Positions 48,564 through 58,971 of a stretch of 64,000 nucleotides of DNA are shown here, piece after piece. The notes under the pieces are model-generated. The model saw nothing but the letters and a program-made list of their open reading frames with translations. It made no database searches and was not told the DNA's origin. How positions within the stretch are numbered: the first letter of the stretch is position 1; every line of letters starts with the position of its first letter. This DNA comes from Isoperla grammatica. Lineage: Eukaryota; Arthropoda; Insecta; Plecoptera; Perlodidae. The stretch spans positions 37,288,305-37,352,304 of the forward strand of contig OX246746.1 in NCBI GenBank assembly GCA_945910005.1, read 5' to 3'. The position numbers were made by a program, and so were the translations under genes.

Positions 48564-48676
48564 CGGGAACTCCCTCGTGACGACCGTATTCTTCTAGGGC
48601 GGGCTTGTCGCGATTACCCCAACTCGACCCCCGATGGTCTGAACTCTACTTTATTATACTACATTTATCGTGTGAA

Positions 48677-49101
48677 CAGTGATGATTTCAGGCATATCCC
48701 GGGGGTTGTAAATGCCCCCCCCCCCCCCTAGCAGATTGAAAAAATCTCATGAAGTAATGTAAATTTGCAAAAAAAAAAATGCAAAATACAAGAAAATGAG
48801 GTATATTTTTCCACCTCACATAGGACTAGGAAATAAATTGATTTCCACGAAAAACTCATCTACATAAATGTTGCAACATTTTATTTTCTATTTAAACGAT
48901 GTTAGGTAAAGGTAACAATGGCAAATAGGAATCACCTCATATTCAAAAACTGAAAGGATGGCATCAACAGAGACCGTAACCCCCTCCACCCCTGCCTTTT
49001 GTCACGGCGTCAAAAAAAAAGCCATAAAATGAGTTACTAATTTAGCAACACCCCAGATTTTTATCAGCCCCCCCTAGGAAAAATGTCTGAAATCATCACT
49101 G
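48677..49101. mobile_element. hAT-type element (CAGTGATGATTTCAG ends)
   Basis: The 425-bp element has terminal inverted repeats cagtgatgatttcag (complement at 49087-49101). The exact 8-bp duplication cgtgtgaa lies at 48669-48676 and 49102-49109. A C-run of about 15 (48715-48729) and ccccccctagg near the right end are subterminal. No coding sequence was found. Confidence 0.92.
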
Positions 49102-49518
49102 CGTGTGAACAATTCACCTTCATCCGTAAGTTGTTAAAGTTACTTTGATGGCCACTGGTTCCGCAGCACTCAACGCTGCTACAATGTAGAGCGTGTGTTT
49201 ATCTACAAGGTAACGTTTTCGCACCGCGAGACCTTTGTTTACAGTATGTAATTGCGCGGCACTCACAGACACAATGAGCCCTCAATACGATAATGTGAGT
49301 TTATAGTTTTCCCGCAACACAACTATTGATGAGCGTGGTTATCAAAGAATGTAGAAATATCAACTGAGACTCCAACGACCGAAACCGTCTCAGACGATCT
49401 GCTGTCCACTCTACCACGTGGAGCAATGCCGCCTCGCCAGCCGTCCTCCCCTTCACTACCCCTCACTATCACGTGATCTAGTCCTTATCGCAAGGCCCAC
49501 GGATATGGTTGTAGTCCT

Positions 49519-50162
49519 CATAGGCTTGCGCAGAGGTTGATCAATGGGGGGGCACAATACTCCCAATGAAAGTACTTCACGGCGGCGACAATGGAGAGTG
49601 TGGAGGGGGGGATGCCCCCCACAAAAAGCTCCGCAGGAGATTTTTTTAAAGACATGCATTTTTAAACGTGTTTTAAAGCGTATTAGGAGGAGTACAGGTT
49701 GTCTGTTCAATGGGTTAATTTCACACAATTATCTGTGGAAATCAGTGATATCATTGTTACAAAGTGAAGGAAGTGGTCAGTCCCACAGCCAAAATCTTGG
49801 CGGTAAGGCAACTTGTTGAGGCCGGTCAGCTGATTCCAACGTCATTCCAATCTAGGACTTCAGGTAAGATTAAAACCATTGTCAGGCGTCAGCATTTTTG
49901 TCGCCCATTACGACAGGCACTTCTGGACCTATTCTTTCCCGGGTCAAACGGGCAAGGCAGTTGGAGCAACAGTCACAGTTTGAGGTATATATTTAATATG
50001 AGGAAGATGCTATAGGTCCTCTTCTCGTCTTTTACGATCGGCAGGCGTAGATGGTGGTATACCCTGGGCCAAATTCTATTAAAAAAAAAAAAAAAAACTT
50101 ACCTACCCTAATGGGGCAGCCGCTGCCCCTCCTTGCCCCCCCCCCCCCTGCGCACGCCTATG
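49519..50162. mobile_element. Probable hAT-type element (CATAGGCKTGCGCAG ends)
   Basis: The left end is cataggcttgcgcag. The right end is ctgcgcacgcctatg, preceded by a C-run of 13 (50136-50148). Left G-rich sequence (atgggggggcac, ggggggatgcccccc) fits the same family style as 38648. The flank tagtcct occurs just outside the left end and again a few bases beyond the right end, so the duplication is not clean. An open frame at 49544-49819 has no transposase motif. Confidence 0.6.
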
Positions 50163-50227
50163 TAATAGTCCTTTAATCGTTTTGATAAGGTAGCACGTTT
50201 GACTTACTTTCGAAGATGCATGATTTA

Positions 50228-50381
50228 GGGCCGGTTTTACCAAACTTTAATCCGGCGAAGATAAAAAATGGCACCCGGTAGAAGCCACCATGCATTTTGC
50301 ATGTAATGTTTGTTGAAACCATGGTAACCAATCTGAGATTATAGTAAATCGGCAAATTAAAAAGTTTGGTGAATTCGGACC
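50228..50381. mobile_element. PIF/Harbinger-type MITE, 154 bp
   Basis: The left end is gggccggttttaccaaac. The right end in complement is ggtccgaattcaccaaac. TTA lies on both sides (50225-50227 and 50382-50384). Size and GGSCCGG ends resemble the MITE at 27672. It sits only 32 bp from the full-length Harbinger element. Confidence 0.82.
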
Positions 50382-50607
50382 TTATATGCTGATTACATGT
50401 TTGGGTCAAGGTAAGCCGCGTGCCAGAATTCAGCAGCTGAGTCTGCTGAGCAAGCTGAGTGTTCCAGTATTAAGCTACTTACTTCACTGACAGTAAGCAA
50501 GGCGTTCCATTATTCAGTATACTGAGTCTGCTTAGTAAGCGAACTAAGCGGAACAAAATGCCGCTGACTTCACTTATCAACACAAAAAAGGCGGGCAAAA
50601 CCAAAAC

Positions 50608-53082
50608 ATGGCGACCGAGATGGAGATGGTAACTCTTAACGTCAATTGGAATTCGCGTGACATTGCCATCACAGTGGATTCAGAAACTGCGAATCGAATA
50701 ATTACTGGTAAGCATTTTCCATTTATCTTTGGCTTTATACGTTTTGTTGGTAATCAACCGCTTTATAGATTATGGTTATACGCATGGGGTAGGGCCTAGG
50801 CTAGGATAGGCCTAGCCCAGGCCACGGCGGACATATCAGAATAATTACTAAGTTAGAGGTCCTAAACGTTGCCCAACTATTAAACATTCACTAGCCTCAA
50901 TTATAAAGAGCATGGCGTGTATACACAAAGGCCTAGATGCTAGTGAATGGCTAAAGCCAAAGTTTGAGGTTAGGTTAGCCTAGACCTATGCCTAGGTAGG
51001 TGCTGCGTGTACAATGCCTAGGCCTAGCTTATAGCCTTAGGTCTGCCTAATCCTGGGGTATTTATTTAATGCCTGTATATTTTTCTACATTAAGTGCAAC
51101 CAAACTCAACCAACGGTGATTTATTGGTAAACCCTTCATCAGCCTATATGTACTATACATGATACCCTAGGCTTACAGCCTTTTGAAATTGTCATCCCAC
51201 TGCTAGTCTGCATATGGGCCTGCTCCGATAATCTGTTCCCCTAGTGCTCCCAACCCCAGGGGTAAGCCAAGACCTACTGGGCTTACCCCGGGGGTTGGGT
51301 GTGTAGTGTAGGCCTAGGCCTAGATTAGAGGCGGTAGAATCCCAACACCTGCATATGTTTCCACATACGTGTTGGAGAAAGTGCACTATATCACTCTTCA
51401 AGTGGTTTGGAATAATCCAAGTGGCTTTGCCTTCAAGAATTTGCAAAGCACTTGGACAACAATGATTCTATTTAGTTTGTTGATTTTGTTTCTCCCTAGC
51501 AACCGGTTAGTAACCATTACACATGATGTAGAGATTGTTCTCATGAAGTTAATTGTTTAATTAAATAGCTTTACATGTTATTTTAAACCAGTTTTTGCAG
51601 TTTATTTCATCAATACGCTAGGCCTAGTCGGCTAGTTAATAGCAAAATATAAGTTATGATCGGTAATCCTACACACATGATGTGCTGCCACCGCGCAATG
51701 TGTACAGTACATTCTGATACAACTGACTGGCACTCTACATAGTAATTAAAAAAAAAAATGTAATGCTATTTTCCAGATAACACGTTTGCTGTTGCTTTTA
51801 TGGAGACCAATTTCCAGTCTGGTGCAGTGTTGTCTCTGCCTTCTGAAGCGAGTCCAGCCACTTCTTCTGCCTCAACATCTCATCAATTTCCATTGGAAGA
51901 GACTGAAAGTAAGGTAATTATTAATTTCCTTTAAAATAGACCAGGTATCAATTTGTGTGGTGTATAAAGATTTTAAATGTTTATTGGATAATAATGACGG
52001 TGCCTATACATCATTTTAAAAATTACATTGGAACGTGGGAGACCCTATGCAGAAAGAGTGCATGGGGAGCCATCACACCCAATTTACGTATTATGCTAGC
52101 TTGTTAAATGCTCCAAGTCTTTTCTCTGATAATAAATTCTGTATGGTAAATGTTATTCTTAACATATAATTAATTCAATAATTTTAATTTAAGTTAATTC
52201 AATAAATAATAAATAAACAATATTAAATTCTTTGCATAAATAACAGGATATTTCTGGATGTCCTCCATATCTACTATCTATATCTTCCAAATAGCTTCAT
52301 TATGCATTCAAAGTACGTACAACTATGTTTTTACATATAGTCATTCTATGCTACAATTTTAACTTCTACATTCATTTGTGTTTTTCAGTAGAATCTACAC
52401 GAGTATGTGCTGTTGCTGATACAATTGGATTGTTTTCAGAAACTTCTTTCCTATGGAATGATCAATGTGTTCGGCTTCTGACTCGAAATGGATGAAAAGT
52501 TTCAAAATCCTAAGAAGAAGAAGACGGCTTTGTGGGTAGATGTTGCCAGGGCGATGAAGCTGGCTGCACCTGAAGAGACTCACAAGATCACTTCCTCCCT
52601 AGGTGACGTCAAGTGGCGGAATCTTATACAGACATACAAAAATATTCTGGAAAACAATAAAGCCACCGGCAGAGGCAAAAAGCATTGGCCATACTTTGAC
52701 TTTCTAAACGATGCGTTAGGCTGCCGAAAACGTCACACCTCCTGACTCTATGCCGGCAGTACCAGAGGCAGGAGGAGAGTCTGACGACGTGGGTGGTGCG
52801 CCACCCAATGAACATGATGTTACGGCGGCTGCTGGTGGTTCATGTGGTTCACCTAAGGATTTGACTTTGCCACACCGCCGTTTTAGCAGGGCTACGAAGC
52901 GGAAGGCTGATCATAACAGTTTGCTAAAGCAAGAGCTAGCACAGCGAAAGGTGGCAGCCGAAGAAAGGGACCGGGAAAAGAAAAAACGATGGGAGGAAAG
53001 GAATAAAATAGAAGAAGCAAGAACGTCAGCTATAACAAGCTTGGTAGATGTTTTAAGAGATCTGGCAAATACAAAAGAGTAG
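50608..53082 (+). CDS. Harbinger Myb/SANT-like DNA-binding protein (3 exons, two frameshifts)
   Basis: In Harbinger transposons this protein binds the element's DNA and carries the nuclease to the nucleus. Exons: 50608-50707, 51777-51908 and 52389-53082; donors gtaagc and gtaagg, and phases agree. Total 926 nt, or 924 (308 codons) after removing two extra bases. Exon 3 holds the Myb/SANT-like domain: SETSFLWNDQCVRLL, then EMDEKFQNPKKKKTALW, KWRNLIQTYKNI, TGRGKKHWPYFDFL. It ends in a basic, coiled-coil-like tail rich in Lys, Arg and Glu (RRFSRATKRK, EERDREKKKRWEER). The frame slips by +1 at about 52481 (extra A between CTT CTG and CTC GAA) and by +1 at about 52719, so as written the domain is split into separate frames. 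The ATG at 50608 is the first in the element. The N-terminal exons are less certain than exon 3. Confidence 0.75.
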
Positions 53083-53919
53083 CTATAGCATTCGATATTT
53101 ATGCCTATTTAAGCCATAGTCAATCTAGGCAAGCACGGCTTCCGGCCATAACTTTTTTCTTTGAACATATTTCAAATTTGTTATAATGGGTACATAATAG
53201 TAATAAAACATACATGTTTTTATGTATTTTAAGTTTAATCTGTAGGGGTCATCTCTAGCTATGTAATAATAATCATCTACATTTAACTAATATCTAATCT
53301 AACCACTCAGGTAATAGTCCTCATACTTCAGCTAAATGCCGAGGACTCTTAAAATGATTCCCTAATTGTATACAGTAAAAGTAAAAAAACTCGGCAAAGC
53401 TACAAATAAATCACTGAAAATTATACATAATGTATGTGCATTGTACAAGAGGATTCTATACGCTACCATACGTTCTCTTGCTTTAAAATCATTTCCTTTT
53501 ATGTAACATAGGTGGAGGTATTCCACAATGTGGGTAAGGGTGGCATCTCCCACTCATTATTAATTTTGTTTTTTGCGGGGAAGAAAGTATGCTCATCAGC
53601 TAGTTTGCATTAGGTGAAGAGTATTACCCTACTACTTAAGGTGTTTTTTATTGGCACGCGCCTGTGATAGTGACTTTTGTTTGTGTGTAGCCATAACCAC
53701 AATCATCATCAATGTGTGAATACTGTGGCGTGACTTCAAAGTAAAATGAAAAAAAGGTGCCACACTTACCCTTATTTACCCCAGATATATCCTGTAAGTA
53801 ATCATATACTGATAATACCGGGATGAACAATTTTGAACAAGATAGCTGGGTCATATGGTACAAAACAACTAGCATTGGCCCGTTTTAGATCACCTTCGTT
53901 CTCTGTATGTAGTACCACA

Positions 53920-56098
53920 TTACGCAAATAGCAAGTCAGCAATATCATTTCGTTTTCGTTTTGCAGCAGCATCATCGTCACCATATTCGTTGCCTATTTG
54001 TGGCATCATCAATCCTTCATCATACTCCAAGTCATCATCACTAAAGTCCCCTTGCCAGGTTGCTATGTTATGGCAAATGCATGCGGCCAAAATAACAAAT
54101 TTCAATTTGTCAAATCTGGTGATATCTAAGTACTTCAGTCTACGGAAAGACTGCTTCAACCTGCCAAAGGCATTTTCTATCACAACTCGCTTGCTGCTTA
54201 GGCGGTGATTGTAATTTTTTTGCTTTGGCGTTAAAAAACCGTCATCTTTATAGACGGTCATCATGTACTCTGCTAGTGGGTATGCGTATGCAGAATCCCC
54301 CAGCAGATGTGCATTTCTTGGAAGCATGTTTGGATCTTCCTCTAGCTTTTGTCGTAAAGGGCTGTTTCTCCAAACCCGAGCATCGTGCACCGATCCTGGC
54401 CAGCCAGCATAGACATCGATAAACGCACCCTTTGCATCACACACACCTTGCACAATCACAGAATGGTATTTGTTCCTATTGTAGAAACTGTTGTCTCCTT
54501 TTGGTCCTGGCACTTCAATGTGTGTTCCATCAATGCAGCCAACGACAGATGGAAATCCTGGAGGAGGCCTCAGATCCTCAAACTCTTGGAGTACCCGGTT
54601 TAACTCATTGCCTGTTGAGAACGAAATTAAATTCTTGGGCCAAGGTTCATTCACAATATGGTAAGAGTTGTGACTAAACTCAGTCCAGGGCTGGAGTCCA
54701 ATTCTCGAGCGTGTACGAGTGAACGTGCATGCAGAATTACGGTTTTATTTACTTGTTTTCGATACCATACATACAAAATTATATCAAATTGTACCAAATT
54801 GATAACATACATACCAAATTATACCTAAGTGTAGTAAACATTTTTCAATAAGTATCGAAAACAACTAAACAAGTAATTAAAACCGTTATTCCGCATGTGA
54901 GTTGACTCTTACACACTACGAACTTGTACCTGAGCATGGGGAGGGGGATGACTTGAAAGGTTGTAATGAAACTGTTGATTCTTCACAAGCGCTGTGACAT
55001 ATTTGAAATGTCTGAACAGTTGGACTAATGTAGTAGCTTCTGCTAAAGCATTTGGGGATTTTTTCTAATTTTTGTGGGAGCCATAGTGGTCTGGGAGTAC
55101 GGAATTTTTTTAAAAGACACGACCGACTAAAGATCGATTGATTTTCTTCCTCCCAACTAAGCCATGGACCGACTAGAAACTTTCTTCTTGACTGGCTAGT
55201 CGATATAGGTAATAATTTTGTATGAATATTTCCATAATATTAATCCAGCCAAACATATTGTCCTATACTGCCAGTAACAATACTAATACGAAGTACGGTT
55301 ACATACCTGATGGCCATTTAATGAAATCAATCACCAATAAGGAAATAGTTTCACACATGGATACGAAGATACGATGTGTATGGCCTTTGCCTACACCAAA
55401 TCTATCCGAGACTCCACGGAAACTCTCCTGATTGGACAAAGTCCAAAGGCATAACAGCAATGCTTTTTCAAAATCTACTTTGGGTCGCCGTTCTTTGCCA
55501 TTTAGCCAGGGCTGTTTGGCAGTAAGCGCGGTTAGCAGTTCCTAAAACAAATATTCAATAAATTAAATCTTGTTTAGCAGATGGCCCCCAATAGTTTGTC
55601 ATCATATTAGACTGGTGCAGGCCCTACTTCTTGCACATGCAACCCCAATTTGATTCCAAGGTATTACATATAGTGGCATTTAAATACATATAATTTCTCA
55701 AAGAATCAAAATGGGGGTTTGAATCAATAAATGGTATGCATGTCCCAAATTTGATCGGAGAGGTACCTAGGTATCCCTAGGGTAGGGCCTAGGCCGTAGT
55801 CTAGATGCACACACATGGTATTATTAACAGTTAAATCTAGGTGTACTAACCTCAACTGATGTTCTTGTCAGACGAAAATGACTTCGGAAGTCCTCATCGG
55901 AATAGCGAGGTATTACAGATTCGACATAACCTTCTATTGTTTTTTGCGTTTCCGTCTATTATTATTTAATATTTCAGCACTCAATAATAGATTAAGCCAT
56001 TCTCCATCGGAATCACTTGACGAAGAAGAATCCGAAATTGGCCCAATTGCACTTAATACAGTTCCCACTGCTGCATGTAATATTTGACGTCCCGCCAT
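53920..56098 (-). CDS. HARBI1-like DDE nuclease (Harbinger transposase), 3 exons, one frameshift
   Basis: This enzyme cuts and joins the transposon ends. Exons in order: 55851-56098, 55307-55541, 53920-54611. The junctions are GT-AG with compatible phases. With one added base the sum is 1176 nt, about 391 residues; human HARBI1 has 349. Exon 1: MAGRQILHAA, an acidic Ser/Asp run, a basic RRKRKK patch, then RYSDEDFRSHFRL. Exon 2: helix-turn-helix-like region (CLWTLSNQESFRGVSDRFG), ending WPSG. Exon 3: DDE domain, with Asp in GCIDGTHI (about residue 189), Asp in LGDSAYAYP (about 267) and Glu in VIENAFGRLKQ (about 307). The catalytic triad is present. The frame breaks once, at a six-A run (plus-strand T6, 55940-55945), where a seventh A would restore it. 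An upstream in-frame start at 56170 is possible. Confidence 0.88.
54726..54898. repeat. Inverted repeat nested in the nuclease intron
   Basis: The left arm reads gcagaattacggttttattt and on into acttgttttcgatac. The right arm in complement reads gcggaataacggttttaatt with the same continuation. It is about 170 bp and AT-rich at the centre. It lies in the 0.7-kb intron between nuclease exons 54611 and 55307 and may be a MITE. Confidence 0.65.
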
Positions 56099-56220
56099 CT
56101 TCAAATGTACAAAAGTAGACAAGCGGTCGCGTTCCACAATTACGAGGCAGCACACTAAGTATGACGTCATTTTCCGCTCTCAGTCACCACTCAGTAGCTG
56201 GATTCTGGCACGCGGCTGTA

Positions 56221-58534
56221 ATAATATACCTAGAAACGCAATACAATTTTCAAAAGGAAGTTTTCTTGAGTCTGTATTTTTTATAATTATGTTTGTTTTT
56301 ACTTTCTTGTTGCAAGCTGAGAACTTTATTAGAAATGTTTTTGCGGAATTGGGAGACAATCTGTTTGCTTTCATTTACATTATTGTTTGCATGTTCTGAG
56401 GACCACTTCGAAAGTAGTAGTAGTAACTAAAGTATTCGCATACCGATATCAGGTCATTGTCTACTGCCCCTTTCAACCACGCCAATTGAAAGAAAATCAA
56501 CATACCTGGCGTCCTTTCACGTATTCGTAATTGCATGAGTCGAGTGCACAGGCGGTTTGGCCACATTCACCGTTGCAGGTAACCAACGGAAGGTTTTAAA
56601 GTATCCCCAATTGACCTGTTTAGATTAGATGGCAGGAGTTAGCGGAATAGAAAATTAAGTTTGTCACATTGGACTTGACTGTGTCGTAAGCATCAGAATA
56701 CTTTCGTTGGGGCAACTATAGTGGTAGTTTTGGATATAAATGCCTAAAAGAACGTACTATTTCCCGACACATGCAAGGCAAGTCATTTATGTATGTATAA
56801 AAAGGAGAGGTCAGAGTATTGATCCTTGGGGAACTCTTGTTATTGATACTTGAACTTGCCTTAGCTTAGAGTAATGACTACTTTCAGAGATTGTAAATGA
56901 GGAGTCATTGAAAGGATTGATTGAAACTGAGGATTCAGTTCTTTTTCAAAGGTTCGGCCATTATCTCTTCTCTCTATCTCTCCTATCTCTCCATTTCTCC
57001 AGAAAAATTACTATCACTAAATGAAACTGCTAGTATTTTAGTACTTTTCTTACAAACCCTTTATGAGAATGGCTATTCATGAATATTTATGGTCGAAGGT
57101 CCATGTGGTTTGTAGCTGTCTTTACTATGTTAGAAGGTAAGTGGTTTGCCAAATAAAGGGGATGACTGACAGCATTAGTCTCCAACAATAAGAAACAGTT
57201 CCTTTTAGATCGCATTTTGCCGGCGTGATAGAGAGTAGTTGTTGGTTTGCGTGCGCGGTGTAAGTACGTCGAGCAGACGCTAGAGTGAGCCAGTAGTCTC
57301 GTCCTGCAACCAAAGATGCTGCAACACTAGTTCGGAAGATCCTCAATAGATCTGCTAGTATTCGTCCGAAAATCGACCATGTCGATCGGACATGGTTGTG
57401 TGTTGCAGATTATTACCGACATTCTATCTCTGTCTCTCTCTAAAGTACCCGAGATGTAGGAGTTATGAAGAGTTCATGTGACTCTGTTTCTGTACTGAAA
57501 TAATCCTCGTTGCCTTGTGGCGCGCAATCAAAATCTTTTGTACCACATATGGTGGCCGTGTAATGAGTACATTCATCTAGCGACTTATCATCAGGGATGT
57601 AGGAGAGACGAAGGGGTCGAACGCCAATCAATATGCACTGAATACACAACACACAGTGTTAAATTGTAATTGAAATGTGTTATTATATTATGTATTTATC
57701 ATATACTGGATGTTGTCTTTCATTTTCCACATTTTAAAATCATAATTGCTCACTCTAAAAGCTAATAAAGACTATAGCCTTTAAGAATGATTAGAATTTA
57801 AAAATAAATAAAATAAAAATAAATAAATTCACATTTAGAGTCTACCCACTCAGTAATTAAACTGATTTGCAGTGGGGGACTTTAATTTAAAGGGACTAAA
57901 CCAACCCTGTAGGCTTCGAACACCATCGACGAGTGAGCGATAACCAATCAAAGATCGATATTTCAAATATGAAACAGTTGAATCAGTGATTGGACAGTGC
58001 GAACACCTGCGGACAGATGCCAGAATCAACAAGGCCGATTCAGAACAACTTTGAATTTATTGAGTGCATAAGAACAATAATATTTGATCCACCATCCACC
58101 ATAATCATTGGTCTAGCTAGAGAGAAGAACAATTTAACGTCAGCTGTTCAATGTGTAGATCACAAGGATCCAGCATACTAAAGATAATTATGAAAATACA
58201 TATTACATACCAAGGGTTTTTAAAAGTTACTAAGTTTTGTTATATAAATGATTGATAGAAACAGTCTAAAAGATAATGTCGGCAATTAAAACTTTATTGC
58301 CTTAAAAGCGTAAGTATATGTACGTACTTTTAATAAAATGGTATGTTTGTACTATTTTCGACTCCATGACTTGTTCCCAATAAAAAAGTACCGCCAATAT
58401 GACCTGGGTCAAAATCACATATTTATATTACAAATTTATAAAGCCTATGAGAGTTTCAAATGTATTGCATACATTTAGCAAATACATCTCCACGACTGTC
58501 GATTAGCATTGCGGTAGCGCATGGATCTCATGTG
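56221..58534. other. Mostly noncoding stretch; one candidate exon on minus
   Basis: The segment 57449-57637 (-) is open for 63 codons from an acceptor (gttgtgtattcag) to a possible, weak donor (CGG|gtactt). It reads like real protein (VRPLRLSYIPDDKSLDECTH, four Cys in all), but I recognise no family and no partner exon. Other short open frames here have no support. Confidence 0.3.
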
Positions 58535-58971
58535 CAGCGGCGTATCCAAGGGGAGGGTTATGAGGTTGAATACCCCCCCCCCCCCCCCAATGCCCCAAAA
58601 AATAAAAATACAGGGAAGTAGGAAGGAAAGGGGGAGGGAAGAGGAACTAACATTTTGATTATTTATTGTTCAGTAACGTACTGCCCATTCTTTCCTGGGA
58701 CCATACGGGGGAGGAAATTGGAGGAATGGGACAAGTTAGAGGAATATATATTAAAAGGCTAATGGGTGGAAGGGGTCAGGGGGTTTTTCTTTTCACATTG
58801 ATTCTGAAACATGTTCACAACGTCAAACGTTTAAAACGTCATGTATGAAAAGAAATCGCCAAAGGCGAAAACACCTCCGGCGGCTGGGGCCATCGCCCCA
58901 GACCCCTACCTAGTTGGGATGTTCGATCCCCCCCTTCCCCCCCCTCATTGTGAATTCCTGGATAACCACTG
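58535..58971. mobile_element. Probable hAT-type element (CAGYGGCGTATCC-like ends)
   Basis: The left end is cagcggcgtatccaagg. The right end in complement is cagtggttatccagg. The interior has a C-run of 16 near the left end and matching G/C blocks, as in the CAGTGGCGTA family. The 8-bp flanks (ctcatgtg and ctcgttgt) do not match cleanly, so the copy is old or the ends are slightly misplaced. Confidence 0.55.

Larger units (their letters stand above)
50414..56217. mobile_element. Near-complete PIF/Harbinger DNA transposon, 5.8 kb
   Basis: The terminal inverted repeats begin agccgcgtgccagaat on both ends and match at 25 of 28 positions (50414-50441 and 56190-56217). The 3-bp flank GTA is present on both sides (50411-50413 and 56218-56220). 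Inside are the two genes expected of an autonomous member: a Myb/SANT-like protein on + (50608-53082) and a DDE nuclease on - (56098-53920), convergent. Subterminal repeats around actgagtctgctgag and gttccatt occur next to the left end. The nuclease intron holds a nested inverted repeat (54726-54898). Small frameshifts in both genes mean this copy is inactive as written, unless they are sequencing errors. Confidence 0.93.
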
